Below are positions 18,085 to 27,847 of a stretch of DNA of 64,000 nucleotides, piece by piece. A program made the position numbers and the translations under genes. The stretch is from positions 117,110 to 181,109 of the forward strand of contig NZ_JAIXHL010000008.1 in assembly GCF_030145815.1 (NCBI RefSeq), in the 5' to 3' direction. Source of the DNA: Sphingomonas sp. (GTDB lineage Bacteria > Pseudomonadota > Alphaproteobacteria > Sphingomonadales > Sphingomonadaceae). The notes under the pieces are model-generated. The model was given only the letters and a program-made list of their open reading frames with translations. It did not search any database and was not told the DNA's origin. Every line of letters begins with the position of its first letter. The stretch's first letter is position 1.

Positions 18085-19116
18085 ATGACCTCAACCGCGC
18101 GAATCGCCGTCGATGCGATGGGCGGCGATGAGGGGCTGGCGGTCATGCTCGCCGGAGTCGCACGCGCGCGACGCCGGTTCGATGGCATGCGCTTTCTGCT
18201 CGTCGGCGATGAAGCGGCGATCCGCGAAGGGCTGAAGGCCCATCCCAACCTCACCGCTGCGTCCGAAATCGTGCACGCGCCCGAGGTGGTGACCGCCGAC
18301 GACAAGCCGAGCCAGGCGATTCGCCGCGCCAAGACGACGTCGATGGGCATCGCGATCGATCTGGTGAAGCGCGGCGAGGCCGCCGCCGCCGTTTCCTCCG
18401 GCAATACCGGTGCGCTGATGGCGATGGCGAAGCTGGCGCTGCGTACGATGCCGGGGATTGACCGCCCGGCGCTCGCCGCGCGGATGCCCACGCTGGGCGA
18501 TAACGACGTGGTGATGCTCGACCTCGGCGCCAATACCGAGGTCGATACCCGCAACCTGATCCAGTTCGCCGTGATGGGTGCCGCTTATGCGCGCACCGTT
18601 CTCGACCTCGAATCGCCGCGTGTGGCGCTGCTCAACATCGGCACCGAAGAGCAGAAGGGCACCGACATCATTCGCGACGCCGCGCAGAAACTGCGCGCCG
18701 CAACGCATCTTCCGCTGCGCTTTACCGGCTTTGTCGAGGGCAATGCGATGTCGCGCGGTAATGTAGACGTCATAGTGTGCGACGGTTTTTCGGGCAATAT
18801 CGCGCTCAAGACAGTCGAGGGCACCGCGCGCTTCGTCGCCGACCTGCTGCGCCGCGCCTTTTCCAGTTCGATCCGCTCGAAGATCGGCTTCCTGATCTCG
18901 AAGCCCGCGACCGATCTGCTGCGCCATCACCTCGATCCCAACAACCATAATGGCGCGGTGTTTCTCGGCCTCAACGGCATTGTCGTGAAGAGCCATGGCA
19001 GCGCCAATGAGATCGGGGTCGAAACCGCGATCGGCGTCGCCGCCAAGATGGTGCGCGACGATCTGACCCGCCGCATCGCCGAGGATCTCGGCAATTTCGA
19101 GGCCCAGGCAGCATGA
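18085..19116 (+). CDS. plsX: Phosphate acyltransferase PlsX
   Basis: 343 aa. [11 protein letters not shown] at the N-terminus is the PlsX hallmark, with [28 protein letters not shown] and [20 protein letters not shown] further on. PlsX turns acyl-ACP into acyl-phosphate, the donor for PlsY in phospholipid synthesis. AAAGGGGG lies upstream of the ATG. It is 25 bases after rpmF and overlaps fabH by four bases (ATGA), fixing the operon order. Confidence 0.96.
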   Translation: MTSTARIAVDAMGGDEGLAVMLAGVARARRRFDGMRFLLVGDEAAIREGLKAHPNLTAASEIVHAPEVVTADDKPSQAIRRAKTTSMGIAIDLVKRGEAAAAVSSGNTGALMAMAKLALRTMPGIDRPALAARMPTLGDNDVVMLDLGANTEVDTRNLIQFAVMGAAYARTVLDLESPRVALLNIGTEEQKGTDIIRDAAQKLRAATHLPLRFTGFVEGNAMSRGNVDVIVCDGFSGNIALKTVEGTARFVADLLRRAFSSSIRSKIGFLISKPATDLLRHHLDPNNHNGAVFLGLNGIVVKSHGSANEIGVETAIGVAAKMVRDDLTRRIAEDLGNFEAQAA

Positions 19117-20108
19117 GCGAATCGAGCGCCGTCGCAACCATGCGGCGTGCAGTGATCACCGGAACGGGATCGGCGCTGCCGCGCCGCCGCATGTCGAATG
19201 CCGAGCTGGCCGAGCAGGTCGACACCACCGACGAATGGATTGTCGAGCGTACCGGCATCCGCTTTCGCCATATTGCCGGGGATGACGAGACGACGTCCAC
19301 GCTGGCGACCGACGCCGCGCGGGTGGCACTGGCGGCGGCGGGCATCGACGCGCAAGCAATCGACCTGATCGTGCTGGCGACCGCGACGCCCGATCAGACC
19401 TTTCCGGCAAGCGCCACTCGCGTGCAGGCGGCTTTGGGCATCGACGATTGCGTCGCGTTCGACGTGGCAGCGGTCTGCTCGGGCTTTCTCTACGCGGTGC
19501 AGGTCGCGGAGAGCATGATCCGGGCGGGCAGCGCCAATCGCGCGCTGGTGATCGGTGCGGAAACGTTCAGCCGCATACTCGACTGGGAAGATCGCACCAC
19601 CTGTGTGCTGTTCGGCGACGGGGCCGGTGCGATCGTGCTGGAGGCGCAGGAGACGGCGGTCGCTGGCGGGCGCGGCGTGCTCGCGACCAAGCTCCACGCC
19701 GATGGGCGGCACAATCAGCTGCTCTATGTCGATGGTGGACCCTCGACCACCGGCACGGTCGGCAAGCTGCGTATGAAGGGCAAGGAAGTTTTCCGACACG
19801 CCGTGGTCAATCTGGCCGCCGTCATGAACGAAGTGCTCGCCGCCGCGGGGCTGGGGCCGGAGCATGTCGACTGGGTCGTGCCGCATCAGGCCAACGCTCG
19901 GATCCTCGACGCCACCGCCAAGAAACTGGGCCTCGCACCCGAAAAGGTCGTGGTGACGGTCGATCAGCACGCCAATACCTCGGCCGCTTCGGTTCCGCTC
20001 GCGCTCGACGCGGCGGTGCGCGACGGGCGGATCAAGGTTGGCGACCTGCTGGTGCTGGAGGCAATGGGCGGCGGCTTTACCTGGGGCGCGGCGGCGGTGC
20101 GCTTCTAA
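19113..20108 (+). CDS. fabH: 3-oxoacyl-ACP synthase III
   Basis: 331 aa. The thiolase-fold triad is visible: Cys122 in [13 protein letters not shown], His in [18 protein letters not shown] and Asn in [16 protein letters not shown]. FabH starts fatty-acid synthesis by condensing acetyl-CoA with malonyl-ACP. The ATG overlaps the plsX stop; a second ATG at 19140 gives the compact [10 protein letters not shown] start and is a credible alternative. Confidence 0.96.
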   Translation: MSESSAVATMRRAVITGTGSALPRRRMSNAELAEQVDTTDEWIVERTGIRFRHIAGDDETTSTLATDAARVALAAAGIDAQAIDLIVLATATPDQTFPASATRVQAALGIDDCVAFDVAAVCSGFLYAVQVAESMIRAGSANRALVIGAETFSRILDWEDRTTCVLFGDGAGAIVLEAQETAVAGGRGVLATKLHADGRHNQLLYVDGGPSTTGTVGKLRMKGKEVFRHAVVNLAAVMNEVLAAAGLGPEHVDWVVPHQANARILDATAKKLGLAPEKVVVTVDQHANTSAASVPLALDAAVRDGRIKVGDLLVLEAMGGGFTWGAAAVRF

Positions 20109-20129
20109 GCGCTGGCGACACCGGTCTTG

Positions 20130-20200
20130 CCGTAATACTACGGTATCGTAACGTGCACGCAACGATGGTTGCACCAGTCCATCAATGTGTTACGGTAACA
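20130..20200. promoter_or_regulatory. Palindrome-rich upstream region of ihfA-merR
   Basis: Between fabH and ihfA lie CCGTA-ATAC-TACGG (20130-20143), the partly overlapping TACG-GTAT-CGTA (20139-20150), and the 13-bp odd palindrome TGTTACGGTAACA (20188-20200), which ends 22 bases before the ihfA start. The heptamer TACGGTA occurs twice (20139-20145, 20191-20197). These are candidate operators for the MerR-type protein encoded second in this operon, or for IHF itself. Confidence 0.45.
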
Positions 20201-20222
20201 AGACGGGGCAGGAGGGTTAAGA

Positions 20223-20522
20223 ATGGCAGCCGCCGCGACGTTGACCAGGGCCGATCTCGCCGACGCGTTGCATCGCGACGTCGGACTTTCACGCGCCGAC
20301 GCCGCGCGCTTCGTCGAACAAATTCTGGGCCATATGTGCGAAGCGCTGGCCAAGGGTGAGAATGTCAAGATTTCGGGCTTCGGCAGCTTCGTGCTGCGCG
20401 ACAAGGGGGAGCGGATCGGGCGCAACCCCAAGACCGGGGTCGAGGTGCCGATTGCGCCGCGCCGTGTATTGACCTTCCGGGCCAGCCAGATGCTGCGCGA
20501 CCGGATCGTCAACGGGGGATGA
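20223..20522 (+). CDS. ihfA: Integration host factor alpha subunit
   Basis: 99 aa, the usual length. The HU/IHF fold is clear: [20 protein letters not shown], then KISGFGSF and the beta-arm region [12 protein letters not shown], with the proline that intercalates DNA. IHF bends DNA as an alpha/beta heterodimer in replication, transcription and site-specific recombination. It is followed after one base by a MerR-type gene, an arrangement conserved in alphaproteobacteria and gammaproteobacteria. Confidence 0.95.
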   Translation: MAAAATLTRADLADALHRDVGLSRADAARFVEQILGHMCEALAKGENVKISGFGSFVLRDKGERIGRNPKTGVEVPIAPRRVLTFRASQMLRDRIVNGG

Positions 20523-20523
20523 C

Positions 20524-20853
20524 ATGGCAGCCGGTCCGGAGAAGGGCCCCGAAGCCTTCCGGACGATCGGTGAGCTTGCGCAGGAAATCGGGCGCCCGCA
20601 GCATATATTGAGATATTGGGAAACGCGCTTTCCGCAGCTCCGACCGCTCCAACGCGCCGGGGGACGACGTTACTATCGCCCCGACGACGTGGCGCTTGTG
20701 CGGCGCATCGATTCGCTGCTCAGCCGCGAGGGCTATTCGATCCGGGGCGTGCAGCGGCTGCTTGATGCCGAGCGCGGCGCGCGGCGCGGGCGGACTGATT
20801 CGCTGCGTGCGGTGCGCGACTCGCTGCAGGTGGCGCTCACCGAAGACGGCTGA
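20524..20853 (+). CDS. MerR-family transcriptional regulator
   Basis: 109 aa. [22 protein letters not shown] is a MerR winged-helix start (with His-Ile where many have Ala-Leu), followed by the wing [18 protein letters not shown] and a short helical stretch. The protein lacks a long effector domain, so it resembles the small YdfM/IHF-linked MerR proteins. It is probably co-transcribed with ihfA. Its stop touches the stop of the convergent sixA-like gene with no bases between. Confidence 0.88.
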   Translation: MAAGPEKGPEAFRTIGELAQEIGRPQHILRYWETRFPQLRPLQRAGGRRYYRPDDVALVRRIDSLLSREGYSIRGVQRLLDAERGARRGRTDSLRAVRDSLQVALTEDG

Positions 20854-21393
20854 TCAGTCTTCCGGTCCCAGCCCGACATCGAGATCCCGCGGGCGGACAA
20901 AGCGCACCAGCGTGCCGCTGTTCGTACGAATCGCACCCCAATCGTCGGTCTCGAATGTGATCACCGCGAGTGCGGCGGTGGGGAACTTTTCCTCCACCGC
21001 ATCGCGCAATGCGTCGCCGGTGCGATCGGGCACCAGCATCAGGATCAGGTCCTCAAGGCCCGGATTGTGGCCGATCAACAGCGCGCTGTCCGCTCCGGCG
21101 GGCAGCTCATGCACCACGTCCATCAGTGTCGCAGCGGAGGCGAGGTAGATGCGCCGATCCCAGGCGGGGGCCAGCGCGCTGCCATAGCCGGTCTCGACCT
21201 GTTCGACCGTTTCGGTGATCCGGACCGCGGGTGACGCGACGACATGATCGAAGCTCAGTCCCTGGCTCCGCATATGACGACCGACCGTGACCGCCGCCTT
21301 TTGCCCACGTGCATTGAGCGGACGGTCGAAATCGCGGGCGACGGCATCGTCCCAGCTCGACTTGGCGTGGCGCAATACCGTCAACGTCTTCAT
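20854..21393 (-). CDS. SixA-type histidine phosphatase
   Basis: 179 aa. The phosphoglycerate-mutase-like RHG motif is RHAKSSW at residues 8-14; the second catalytic histidine is in LLIGHNPGLEDL. This RHA-KSSW form marks the SixA subgroup, which removes phosphate from histidine residues of HPt domains; protein targets in sphingomonads are not known. The ATG overlaps the end of the dinG-like gene (ATGA), making it the last gene of a four-gene chain. Confidence 0.88.
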   Translation of the reverse strand: MKTLTVLRHAKSSWDDAVARDFDRPLNARGQKAAVTVGRHMRSQGLSFDHVVASPAVRITETVEQVETGYGSALAPAWDRRIYLASAATLMDVVHELPAGADSALLIGHNPGLEDLILMLVPDRTGDALRDAVEEKFPTAALAVITFETDDWGAIRTNSGTLVRFVRPRDLDVGLGPED

Positions 21394-24110
21394 CGGCCCT
21401 CCGGATCGGCGGTTTCGTGCGCCTTCTGCCCCAGCGATGCGACGGAGGAAAGACGGCGCGCATGTTCGACCGCTTCATCCAGTGTCAGCCGGCGGATCGG
21501 GGTGCCGGGGGGGAAGGCGTCGAGCAGGCGTGACGGCGTTGCGGCGGAGAGCAGAACGAACGCCCCCGAGTCATCGGCGCGGCGGATCAGGCGACCAAAC
21601 GCCTGGGCAAGCCGGGCGCGGACCATGCGGTCGTCATAGGCGCTGCCGCCCCCGGCGAGCCGCCGCGCCGCGTGCAGGACGCTCGGTTTGGGCCAGGGTA
21701 CGCCCTCCATCACCACCAGCCGGAGCGAGTGGCCGGGCACATCGACCCCGTCGCGCAGCGCGTCGGTGCCGATCAGCGAAGCGCGCGGATCGTCGCGGAA
21801 GATGTCGACCAGCGTGCCGGTATCGATCGGATCGACATGCTGGGCATAGAGCGGCAGGCCTTCGCGCGCGAGCCGGTCGGCAATGCGGGTATGAACTGCG
21901 CGCAGCCGCCGGATCGCAGTGAACAGGCCCAACGTCCCGCCCTGTGCCGCCACGATCAACCGCGCATAGGCAGCGGCGAGCGCGCCCATATCGCCGCGCT
22001 TGATATCGGTGACGATCAGCACTTCGGCCTGGCGTGGATAGTCAAATGGCGAAGCGGCCTCGAACCGTTGTGCGGGATGCGCGAGGTGCTGGGCACCGCT
22101 GCGTTGTTCGGCGACGTCCCAATCCCCGCCAGCCCGCAGCGTCGCCGAGGTGACGAGCGCACCATGTGCAGGCTTCAACACCGTTTCGGCGAACGGCTTG
22201 GTCGGGTCGAGCCAGCGGCGGTGGATGCCGATGTCGATTTCGCGCCCTTCGATGCGTTCAACGGCGAGCCAGTCGACGAAGTCGGCGGTGGCGGGACCGC
22301 CGATGCGGGCGACGAGCGACAGCCAGGCGGCGACGGTTTCGGCGCGCCAGTTGAGTGAGGCGATCGCACCCTCGATCCGAGCGCGCGCCTGTCCGTCCAT
22401 CCAGTCGGGCGCCTCGTCCAGCACCGCCTCCAGCCGTCGACCGAGCGCCATCATCGGGCGCAGCAGCAATCCGAGCGCGGCGGCGGCGGGCGGGATCGCG
22501 TCGATCAGCTGGGCGTCGGGTTCGGCGAGTTCGGTCTCGATGCCATAGCCGGCTTCGCCCGACCCGTCGGTGTCGCGGGCGTAGACAAGGCCACGCACAG
22601 CGGCGAGGAGGTGCTCGATCGCGCCGAAGGGCTGGCCCTCGGCCAGACGCTGCAGCCAGCCATCCGAGGGAAGTGCGCGCGCGGCATCCACCGCCTCGCT
22701 GATTGCGCGCGCGCCGGCGTCGTCATAGCTCGCGACATCCGACAGTCGCGCGGCCAGCCCGCGCCGCCGCCCGCGCGACCCGCTCTCCGGCCCGGTGATC
22801 CAGCGGCGCAGCTCGATCGTCTCCTGCCCCGACAGGGCGACGCCGAACATCGCGTCGGCCGCGTCGAAAATGTGATGGCCTTCGTCGAACACATAGCGCG
22901 TGGGGCGGGTGGCGGTTTCGCGCCCGCGCGCGGCGTTGACCATCACCAGCGCGTGATTGGCGATGACGATGTCGGCGTCGGCGCTGGCCCGAGCGGCGCG
23001 CTCGATGAAGCATTTGCGGTAGTGCGGGCAGCCGGCATAGACGCACTCGCCGCGCCGGTCGGTCAGCGCGGTGGATCCGTTGCGCCGGAACAGCACTGGC
23101 AACCAGCCGGGCAGATCGCCGCCGACCATGTCGCCATCGGCGGTATAGGCGGCCCAGCGCGCGACCAGCTGCGCCAGCACTGCGGCGCGCCCGGCGAATC
23201 CGCCCTGCAGCGCGTCCTCCAAATTGAGCAGACAGAGATAGTTTTCGCGGCCCTTGCGCGTGACGATGCGGCGCTTGCGCTCTTCGGGGTCAGCGAACAG
23301 CCGCTCGCCCTCATGGCCCAGCTGGCGTTGCAGCGCCTTGGTGAAGGTCGAGATCCACACCACGCCGTCGGCCTGCTCCGCCCAGAGGGATGCGGGCGCG
23401 AGATAGCCGAGCGTCTTGCCGATGCCGGTTCCCGCTTCGGCCAGCACCAGATTGGGCGAATCGCGCATCGTGCGCGGCGCAAAGGCACTGGCCGCCGCAT
23501 CGGCGTAGAGAAGCTGGCCCGCGCGCACCTCGGCGCCCGATCCGGTCAGCGCAGCCAGCCGTTCACGCACCGCGTCGGGATCGAGCGCGACAGTGCGCGG
23601 CGGCGTGCGCGGCGCGCCCTCGCTCCATTCGGGCAGTCGCGAGAATAGCCAGCGTTCGGCCTGTTCAGGGCGGGTCAGCCGCTGCGACACCGCCGGCCCC
23701 CAGCTCCAGCGCAATTTGGCGAGTGACTGGGCGGCGTGCCATGCACCCTCGCGTTCCGGCCAGTCGGTCTGCGCGATCGCCAGCATCGCTTCGGCAGCGT
23801 CGCGCAGGAACGGGGCAACTGCCGCATCATCGGCTGGCTCGGCGATACCCAGTGCGCGCGCCACGCCGCGCGGGGTTGGCACCATGAAGCGCGCGGGGCG
23901 GAGAAAGGCGAACAGCTCGAGCAGGTCGAGTCCCGACAGGTCGGGATAGCCGAGCCGCTGCGCCGTCAGCGGCGCGTTGAGCAGAATGACCGGCGTATCG
24001 GCGGCGATGCGCACGGCTTCGCCGCGTCCGATGCTGCGTGTCCCCTCCGCCGTCGCAATCCAGATGCCGCCATGGCTGGCATGAAGTGCCGGATAGGGAA
24101 GCGGGTTCAC
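21390..24110 (-). CDS. DinG-like ATP-dependent DNA helicase (XPD group)
   Basis: 906 aa from a GTG overlapping the upstream stop. Walker A is LAEAGTGIGKTLGY, Walker B/DEAH is VFDEGHHIFD, and the later helicase motif FGRLIRR is near the C-terminus. Four cysteines for the XPD-type iron-sulfur cluster are seen between motifs I and II: one in NYLCLL, then CVYAGCPHYRKC. Such helicases unwind DNA 5' to 3' and resolve R-loops or damaged forks. The first about 200 residues, before the helicase core, are an extension found in alphaproteobacterial members. Confidence 0.9.
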   Translation of the reverse strand: MNPLPYPALHASHGGIWIATAEGTRSIGRGEAVRIAADTPVILLNAPLTAQRLGYPDLSGLDLLELFAFLRPARFMVPTPRGVARALGIAEPADDAAVAPFLRDAAEAMLAIAQTDWPEREGAWHAAQSLAKLRWSWGPAVSQRLTRPEQAERWLFSRLPEWSEGAPRTPPRTVALDPDAVRERLAALTGSGAEVRAGQLLYADAAASAFAPRTMRDSPNLVLAEAGTGIGKTLGYLAPASLWAEQADGVVWISTFTKALQRQLGHEGERLFADPEERKRRIVTRKGRENYLCLLNLEDALQGGFAGRAAVLAQLVARWAAYTADGDMVGGDLPGWLPVLFRRNGSTALTDRRGECVYAGCPHYRKCFIERAARASADADIVIANHALVMVNAARGRETATRPTRYVFDEGHHIFDAADAMFGVALSGQETIELRRWITGPESGSRGRRRGLAARLSDVASYDDAGARAISEAVDAARALPSDGWLQRLAEGQPFGAIEHLLAAVRGLVYARDTDGSGEAGYGIETELAEPDAQLIDAIPPAAAALGLLLRPMMALGRRLEAVLDEAPDWMDGQARARIEGAIASLNWRAETVAAWLSLVARIGGPATADFVDWLAVERIEGREIDIGIHRRWLDPTKPFAETVLKPAHGALVTSATLRAGGDWDVAEQRSGAQHLAHPAQRFEAASPFDYPRQAEVLIVTDIKRGDMGALAAAYARLIVAAQGGTLGLFTAIRRLRAVHTRIADRLAREGLPLYAQHVDPIDTGTLVDIFRDDPRASLIGTDALRDGVDVPGHSLRLVVMEGVPWPKPSVLHAARRLAGGGSAYDDRMVRARLAQAFGRLIRRADDSGAFVLLSAATPSRLLDAFPPGTPIRRLTLDEAVEHARRLSSVASLGQKAHETADPEGR

Positions 24111-24772
24111 CGTGCGTTGTAGCGCAGGCGGCCGATGAAGCGCGACATGCTGAATCGGTGGTCGGATCGCGCGGCCAGCTTTGCCTTGGCCTTTTCGAAC
24201 TGCATGATGTTCTCGATCCGCCGCGACAGAAAGGCGCGGGTTTCTGCCTGACCCTCGCTGTCGTCGTTGAGGAACACTGCAATGGTTGCGGCATAGATGC
24301 CCGCCAGCATCGCGCGCTTGGTATAATGGTTATAGTCGGTGGCGGTGTCGCCCGCGAGCCGCCACATCGCATCGGCCGAGCGCCAGCCCAGGCGGGTCGC
24401 GCGCGCCGCATTCTGGGGCATGGCAAGGATCGCGACCGCGCGGCGCAACGCTTCGCGATCGGGCGCGAGGATGTCGAGCCGGGTTTCGACGAGCGCGGTG
24501 ATGCGGGCGCGGATCTTCATCGCGGCCAGCGTTTCGGGCGGAAGACGCTGTGCCATCTCCCGGTCGACATGGGCGAACCACAGGTCGATCATCTCGACCG
24601 CCTTGGCCGGAATGGCGAGGCGGGCGATGTCGTGGTCCGCGCCGATCGCATCGGCCGCAGCGGTGACCGCCGCCGCGCTCCAGCCGTCAAAGGCAGCATT
24701 GGGCGCGAGGTGCGGCGAAAGCGCTTCGCGCAGCTCGTCCAGCGTCATGTCGGCAACATCGGTCATGTTCAC
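24107..24772 (-). CDS. COQ9 family protein (ubiquinone biosynthesis)
   Basis: 221 aa from a GTG that overlaps the EamA gene stop (GTGA); the ATG at 24766 is the alternative. The TetR-like helical fold of COQ9 is supported by MTLDELREALSPHLAP at the N-terminus and WRSADAMWRLAGDTATDYNHY followed by TKRAMLAGIYAAT, the conserved lipid-binding region. COQ9 presents polyprenylated intermediates to the COQ7 hydroxylase. Presence of COQ9 fits an alphaproteobacterium. Confidence 0.88.
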   Translation of the reverse strand: MNMTDVADMTLDELREALSPHLAPNAAFDGWSAAAVTAAADAIGADHDIARLAIPAKAVEMIDLWFAHVDREMAQRLPPETLAAMKIRARITALVETRLDILAPDREALRRAVAILAMPQNAARATRLGWRSADAMWRLAGDTATDYNHYTKRAMLAGIYAATIAVFLNDDSEGQAETRAFLSRRIENIMQFEKAKAKLAARSDHRFSMSRFIGRLRYNAR

Positions 24773-25704
24773 GTTTTAACCTCTGCCTCGTTCGACGCAA
24801 CCTGTCCCGGAGGGCTTTTGCCGCGTCGGACGAGGACAAGCGCGACCGCGACCAGCGTGGCGCCCAGGAAATCCGGCACGCCCAGCCGCTCGTCATAGAC
24901 GATCCAGCCCACCGTTCCGGCGACCACCGGCTGGGTCAGTAGCGCGATTCCGACGACGAGCGGCGAGAGATGGCCGAGCGCATAGATCATCAGCCCCTGC
25001 CCGATGACCTGACTGGCGAGCGCGAGGCCGACCAGCACGGTCCAGCTTTCGGGCCAGATGCGCTCCCCCAGCGCCCAGGCGAAGAGCAGCATCGGGAGCG
25101 TCCCGAACAGGCTGGACCAGGCGAGCGCGGGCAAGGGTGCCATGGCTTCGCGCGCGCGGGCCATCAGGATGAAATAGACGGTATAGAGCGCTCCGGCGAG
25201 GAGGCAGAGCAGGTCGCCGAACAGGTTCTGGGGCGACAATTCATAGGAGCGACCCAGCAACAGTCCGGCGCCGATCGCGGCGAGCAGGAGCGCAAGACCC
25301 TGTTGCCGCGTCGGCCAGGCGCGGGCGATGAAGAACCCCCAAATCGGGTACATCAGCGTCGCCGAATTGCCGAACAGCGTCGAATTGGCGAGCGTCGTGT
25401 GCAGGATGCCGACATGCCAGGAGGCGAGATCGGCGGCAAAGGCGATTCCCGACAGCAGCAACACGCCCCACAGGCCGCGCGTCCCCTGAACCGCATTGCC
25501 GCGGCTCATCAGGATGATCGCGAACAGGAACGGGACGCCGAGCGTCAGCCGCCAGAACCCCGCCGCCACCGGCCCCACATCGGCGGCGCGGACGAACCAC
25601 GGCCCGAAGGCGAGCGCGAGATTGCCCAGCAGCAGCGCGGCGAAGGGCAATGCAGCGCTGCTTGTTACGGATGCAACTTTTCTTGGCGGGCTGGAGTCGT
25701 GCAT
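24769..25704 (-). CDS. EamA/DMT-family transporter
   Basis: 311 aa with about ten hydrophobic segments in two EamA repeats. Typical pieces are GPWFVRAADVGPVAAGFWRL and, in the second repeat, SQVIGQGLMIYALGHLSPLV. DMT proteins export metabolites or amino acids; the substrate is unknown. It begins the chain EamA, COQ9, DinG, SixA with four-base overlaps throughout, although the products share no obvious pathway. Confidence 0.87.
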   Translation of the reverse strand: MHDSSPPRKVASVTSSAALPFAALLLGNLALAFGPWFVRAADVGPVAAGFWRLTLGVPFLFAIILMSRGNAVQGTRGLWGVLLLSGIAFAADLASWHVGILHTTLANSTLFGNSATLMYPIWGFFIARAWPTRQQGLALLLAAIGAGLLLGRSYELSPQNLFGDLLCLLAGALYTVYFILMARAREAMAPLPALAWSSLFGTLPMLLFAWALGERIWPESWTVLVGLALASQVIGQGLMIYALGHLSPLVVGIALLTQPVVAGTVGWIVYDERLGVPDFLGATLVAVALVLVRRGKSPPGQVASNEAEVKT

Positions 25705-25756
25705 GTCGCCCTTAGCGCCCTAACTCTTGTGCAACGCAACTGATTTGGAGACCCGC

Positions 25757-26845
25757 ATGTCCGACCTGTTCGATCCGATCCGCCTTGGTGCCATCGAAGC
25801 GCCCAATCGCGTGCTGATGGCGCCGCTGACGCGTGGTCGTGCGGGACGCGACGGTGTGCCGACCGCGATCATGGCCGAATATTATGCGCAGCGCGCATCG
25901 GCGGGTCTGATCATTTCCGAGGCGACCGGGATCAGCCGTCAGGGACTGGGCTGGCCGTTCGCGCCGGGGCTGTGGACGCAGGCGCAGGCCGAAGGATGGC
26001 AGCCGGTGACCGAAGCAGTGCATGCCGCAGGCGGGCGCATCGTCGCGCAGCTGTGGCACATGGGCCGACAGGTGCACAGCGCGGTGACGGGCGAGCAGCC
26101 GGTGTCGTCCTCGGCCACCCAGACCAAGGGGCATTTCCACACCTATGAAGGGCGGCAGCCATCGGAGCAGGCGCGCGCGCTCGATCTTGCGGAGATTCCC
26201 GGCATCATCGAGGATTATGCCCGCGCGACCGAACATGCGCTCAATGCCGGGTTCGACGGCGTGCAGATCCACGCCGCCAATGGCTATCTGATCGACCAGT
26301 TCCTGCGCGATGGCGCGAATCATCGCAACGATGCCTATGGCGGGTCAGTCGACAATCGCATCCGCCTGCTCAGCGAAGTCGCCGAGCGCGTGGTCGCGGT
26401 GGCGGGTGCCGATCGCACCGCGGTGCGGCTTTCGCCCAATGGCGAGAGCCAGGGGGTCGATGACAGCGATCCGCATGCGCTGTTCCTGCCGGCTGCCAAG
26501 CGCCTGTCCGAACTCGGCATCGCCTTCCTGGAACTGCGCGAGCCGGGGCCGGAGGGGACGTTCGGCCGCACCGATGTGCCCAAGCTCAGCCCGGCGATCC
26601 GCACCGTATTCGACCGCCCGCTGGTGGTGAACTCCGACTATGTAACGCGCGAAGCGGCGCAGGCAGTGCTCGACAGCGGGGTGGCCGATGCAGTGAGCTT
26701 TGGCCGCACCTTCATCTCCAATCCCGACCTGCCCGAACGGCTGCGCACTGGCGCGCCGCTCAACGAGGGCAACATGGCGACGTGGTATAGCCAGGGGCCG
26801 GAGGGGTATATCGATTATCCGGCGCTTGCGCGTCAGGAGGCGTAA
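25757..26845 (+). CDS. Old yellow enzyme-type alkene reductase (FMN)
   Basis: 362 aa from the ATG at 25757 with TTGGAG eight bases upstream. Seen: MAPLTRGRAG near the N-terminus, QLWHMGRQVH, the substrate-binding His and Asn in HAANGYLIDQFL, and DAYGGSVDNR. These match the NADPH dehydrogenase/N-ethylmaleimide reductase branch (NemA-like) that reduces activated C=C bonds. It is divergent from the EamA gene with 52 bases between starts and is alone in its direction. Confidence 0.92.
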   Translation: MSDLFDPIRLGAIEAPNRVLMAPLTRGRAGRDGVPTAIMAEYYAQRASAGLIISEATGISRQGLGWPFAPGLWTQAQAEGWQPVTEAVHAAGGRIVAQLWHMGRQVHSAVTGEQPVSSSATQTKGHFHTYEGRQPSEQARALDLAEIPGIIEDYARATEHALNAGFDGVQIHAANGYLIDQFLRDGANHRNDAYGGSVDNRIRLLSEVAERVVAVAGADRTAVRLSPNGESQGVDDSDPHALFLPAAKRLSELGIAFLELREPGPEGTFGRTDVPKLSPAIRTVFDRPLVVNSDYVTREAAQAVLDSGVADAVSFGRTFISNPDLPERLRTGAPLNEGNMATWYSQGPEGYIDYPALARQEA

Positions 26846-26861
26846 CGGAGTTGGGCGTTCT

Positions 26862-27308
26862 TTAGCCCCGCTCTACCTCGTCTAGCCGCGCGGTGATCCA
26901 TTGGCGGAGCGCCGCGCGGATCTTGGGCTGGAGGGCGAGCACGAACGGCACGACGATCAGCCAGGGGAAGATCAGGAAAGCGATGGTGAAGGCGAAGAAC
27001 AGGGCGATCAGCCAGCCGCCGATCGCTGCGCCGATCTTCTCGTTGAAACGGTCGCCCATCACGATCCTGCGCGGAGCCTTGAGGTCATAGAGCGGGGAGG
27101 TCGTCAGGATCTGCGCGCCGCTGCGATCGTCGATCTGGCGCGGCTCGTCTTCGGTGACCGGGCGTTCGGCAGGGGAACGCTGCTCGGGCCGAGTCACGGG
27201 TGCAACCGGGCCGGGTGTGCTGGTCGGCTTGCCGGTCAGCGTATCGATCACCACGAGCCGGCGGTCGCGTTCGACCACCTTGTAGCGGCTGGGCGGGATT
27301 TCGGTCAC
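26862..27308 (-). CDS. Hypothetical membrane protein
   Basis: 148 aa from a GTG at 27308 that forms a GTGA overlap with the acetyltransferase stop; an ATG at 27332 would overlap more. The N-terminal half is polar and Pro-rich, then DRFNEKIGAAIGGWLIALFF and a following segment form two adjacent membrane spans with a short basic tail. I do not recognise a family. It is the last gene behind the riboflavin operon. Confidence 0.7.
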   Translation of the reverse strand: MTEIPPSRYKVVERDRRLVVIDTLTGKPTSTPGPVAPVTRPEQRSPAERPVTEDEPRQIDDRSGAQILTTSPLYDLKAPRRIVMGDRFNEKIGAAIGGWLIALFFAFTIAFLIFPWLIVVPFVLALQPKIRAALRQWITARLDEVERG

Positions 27309-27847
27309 CGCGCCGCGCGTCCCGCGCGCCATTGCGCCGCGCTCTGCCCCCAGGCGTCGACCTTGACCTCGGCATAGGGGGCCGGAAGCTGGACCGGGCG
27401 CAGGTTGGTCGAGCCGAGCCGCTGGGCGAGGCGGATCGAGCGGGTGTTTTCGGGCGCGATCGTGTGGATCACCTCGTCCCAGCCGAGCACATCGACGGCA
27501 TAGTCCATCGCCGCGACCGCGCCTTCATAGGCATAGCCGCGCCCCGCGAACTCGGCGGCAACGCCCCAGCCGACCTCGGTGCCGGGCCAGCCATCGGGCA
27601 TCCACGGGCCGAGGCGACCGACCCATTTGCCGGTCGCGCGCTCGATGACCGAGAACATCGCGAAGCCGTTGATCTCCCACGCGCCGGCCATGGTGCACAG
27701 CTGCCGCCAGGCGACGCTGCGCTCGACCGGGCCGCCGAGATGTTCGGTCGCCACGGGGTCTGCCGAGAAGGCGGCCCAGCCATCCAGATCCTCCGCCGCC
27801 GGACGGCGCAGGATCAGCCGCTCGGTGAAAAGGATCGGGTGGGCCAT
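27305..27847 (-). CDS. GNAT acetyltransferase, RimJ/RimL type
   Basis: 180 aa. TERLILRRPAAEDLDGWAAF is the classical RimJ/RimL-like start; EVGWGVAAEFAGRGYAYEG is the acetyl-CoA-binding motif A and VIHTIAPENTRSIRLAQRLG the following motif B region. It should acetylate an amine on a protein or small molecule; the target is not readable. The ATG overlaps the ribH stop (TAATG), so it rides on the riboflavin transcript. Confidence 0.87.
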   Translation of the reverse strand: MAHPILFTERLILRRPAAEDLDGWAAFSADPVATEHLGGPVERSVAWRQLCTMAGAWEINGFAMFSVIERATGKWVGRLGPWMPDGWPGTEVGWGVAAEFAGRGYAYEGAVAAMDYAVDVLGWDEVIHTIAPENTRSIRLAQRLGSTNLRPVQLPAPYAEVKVDAWGQSAAQWRAGRAAR

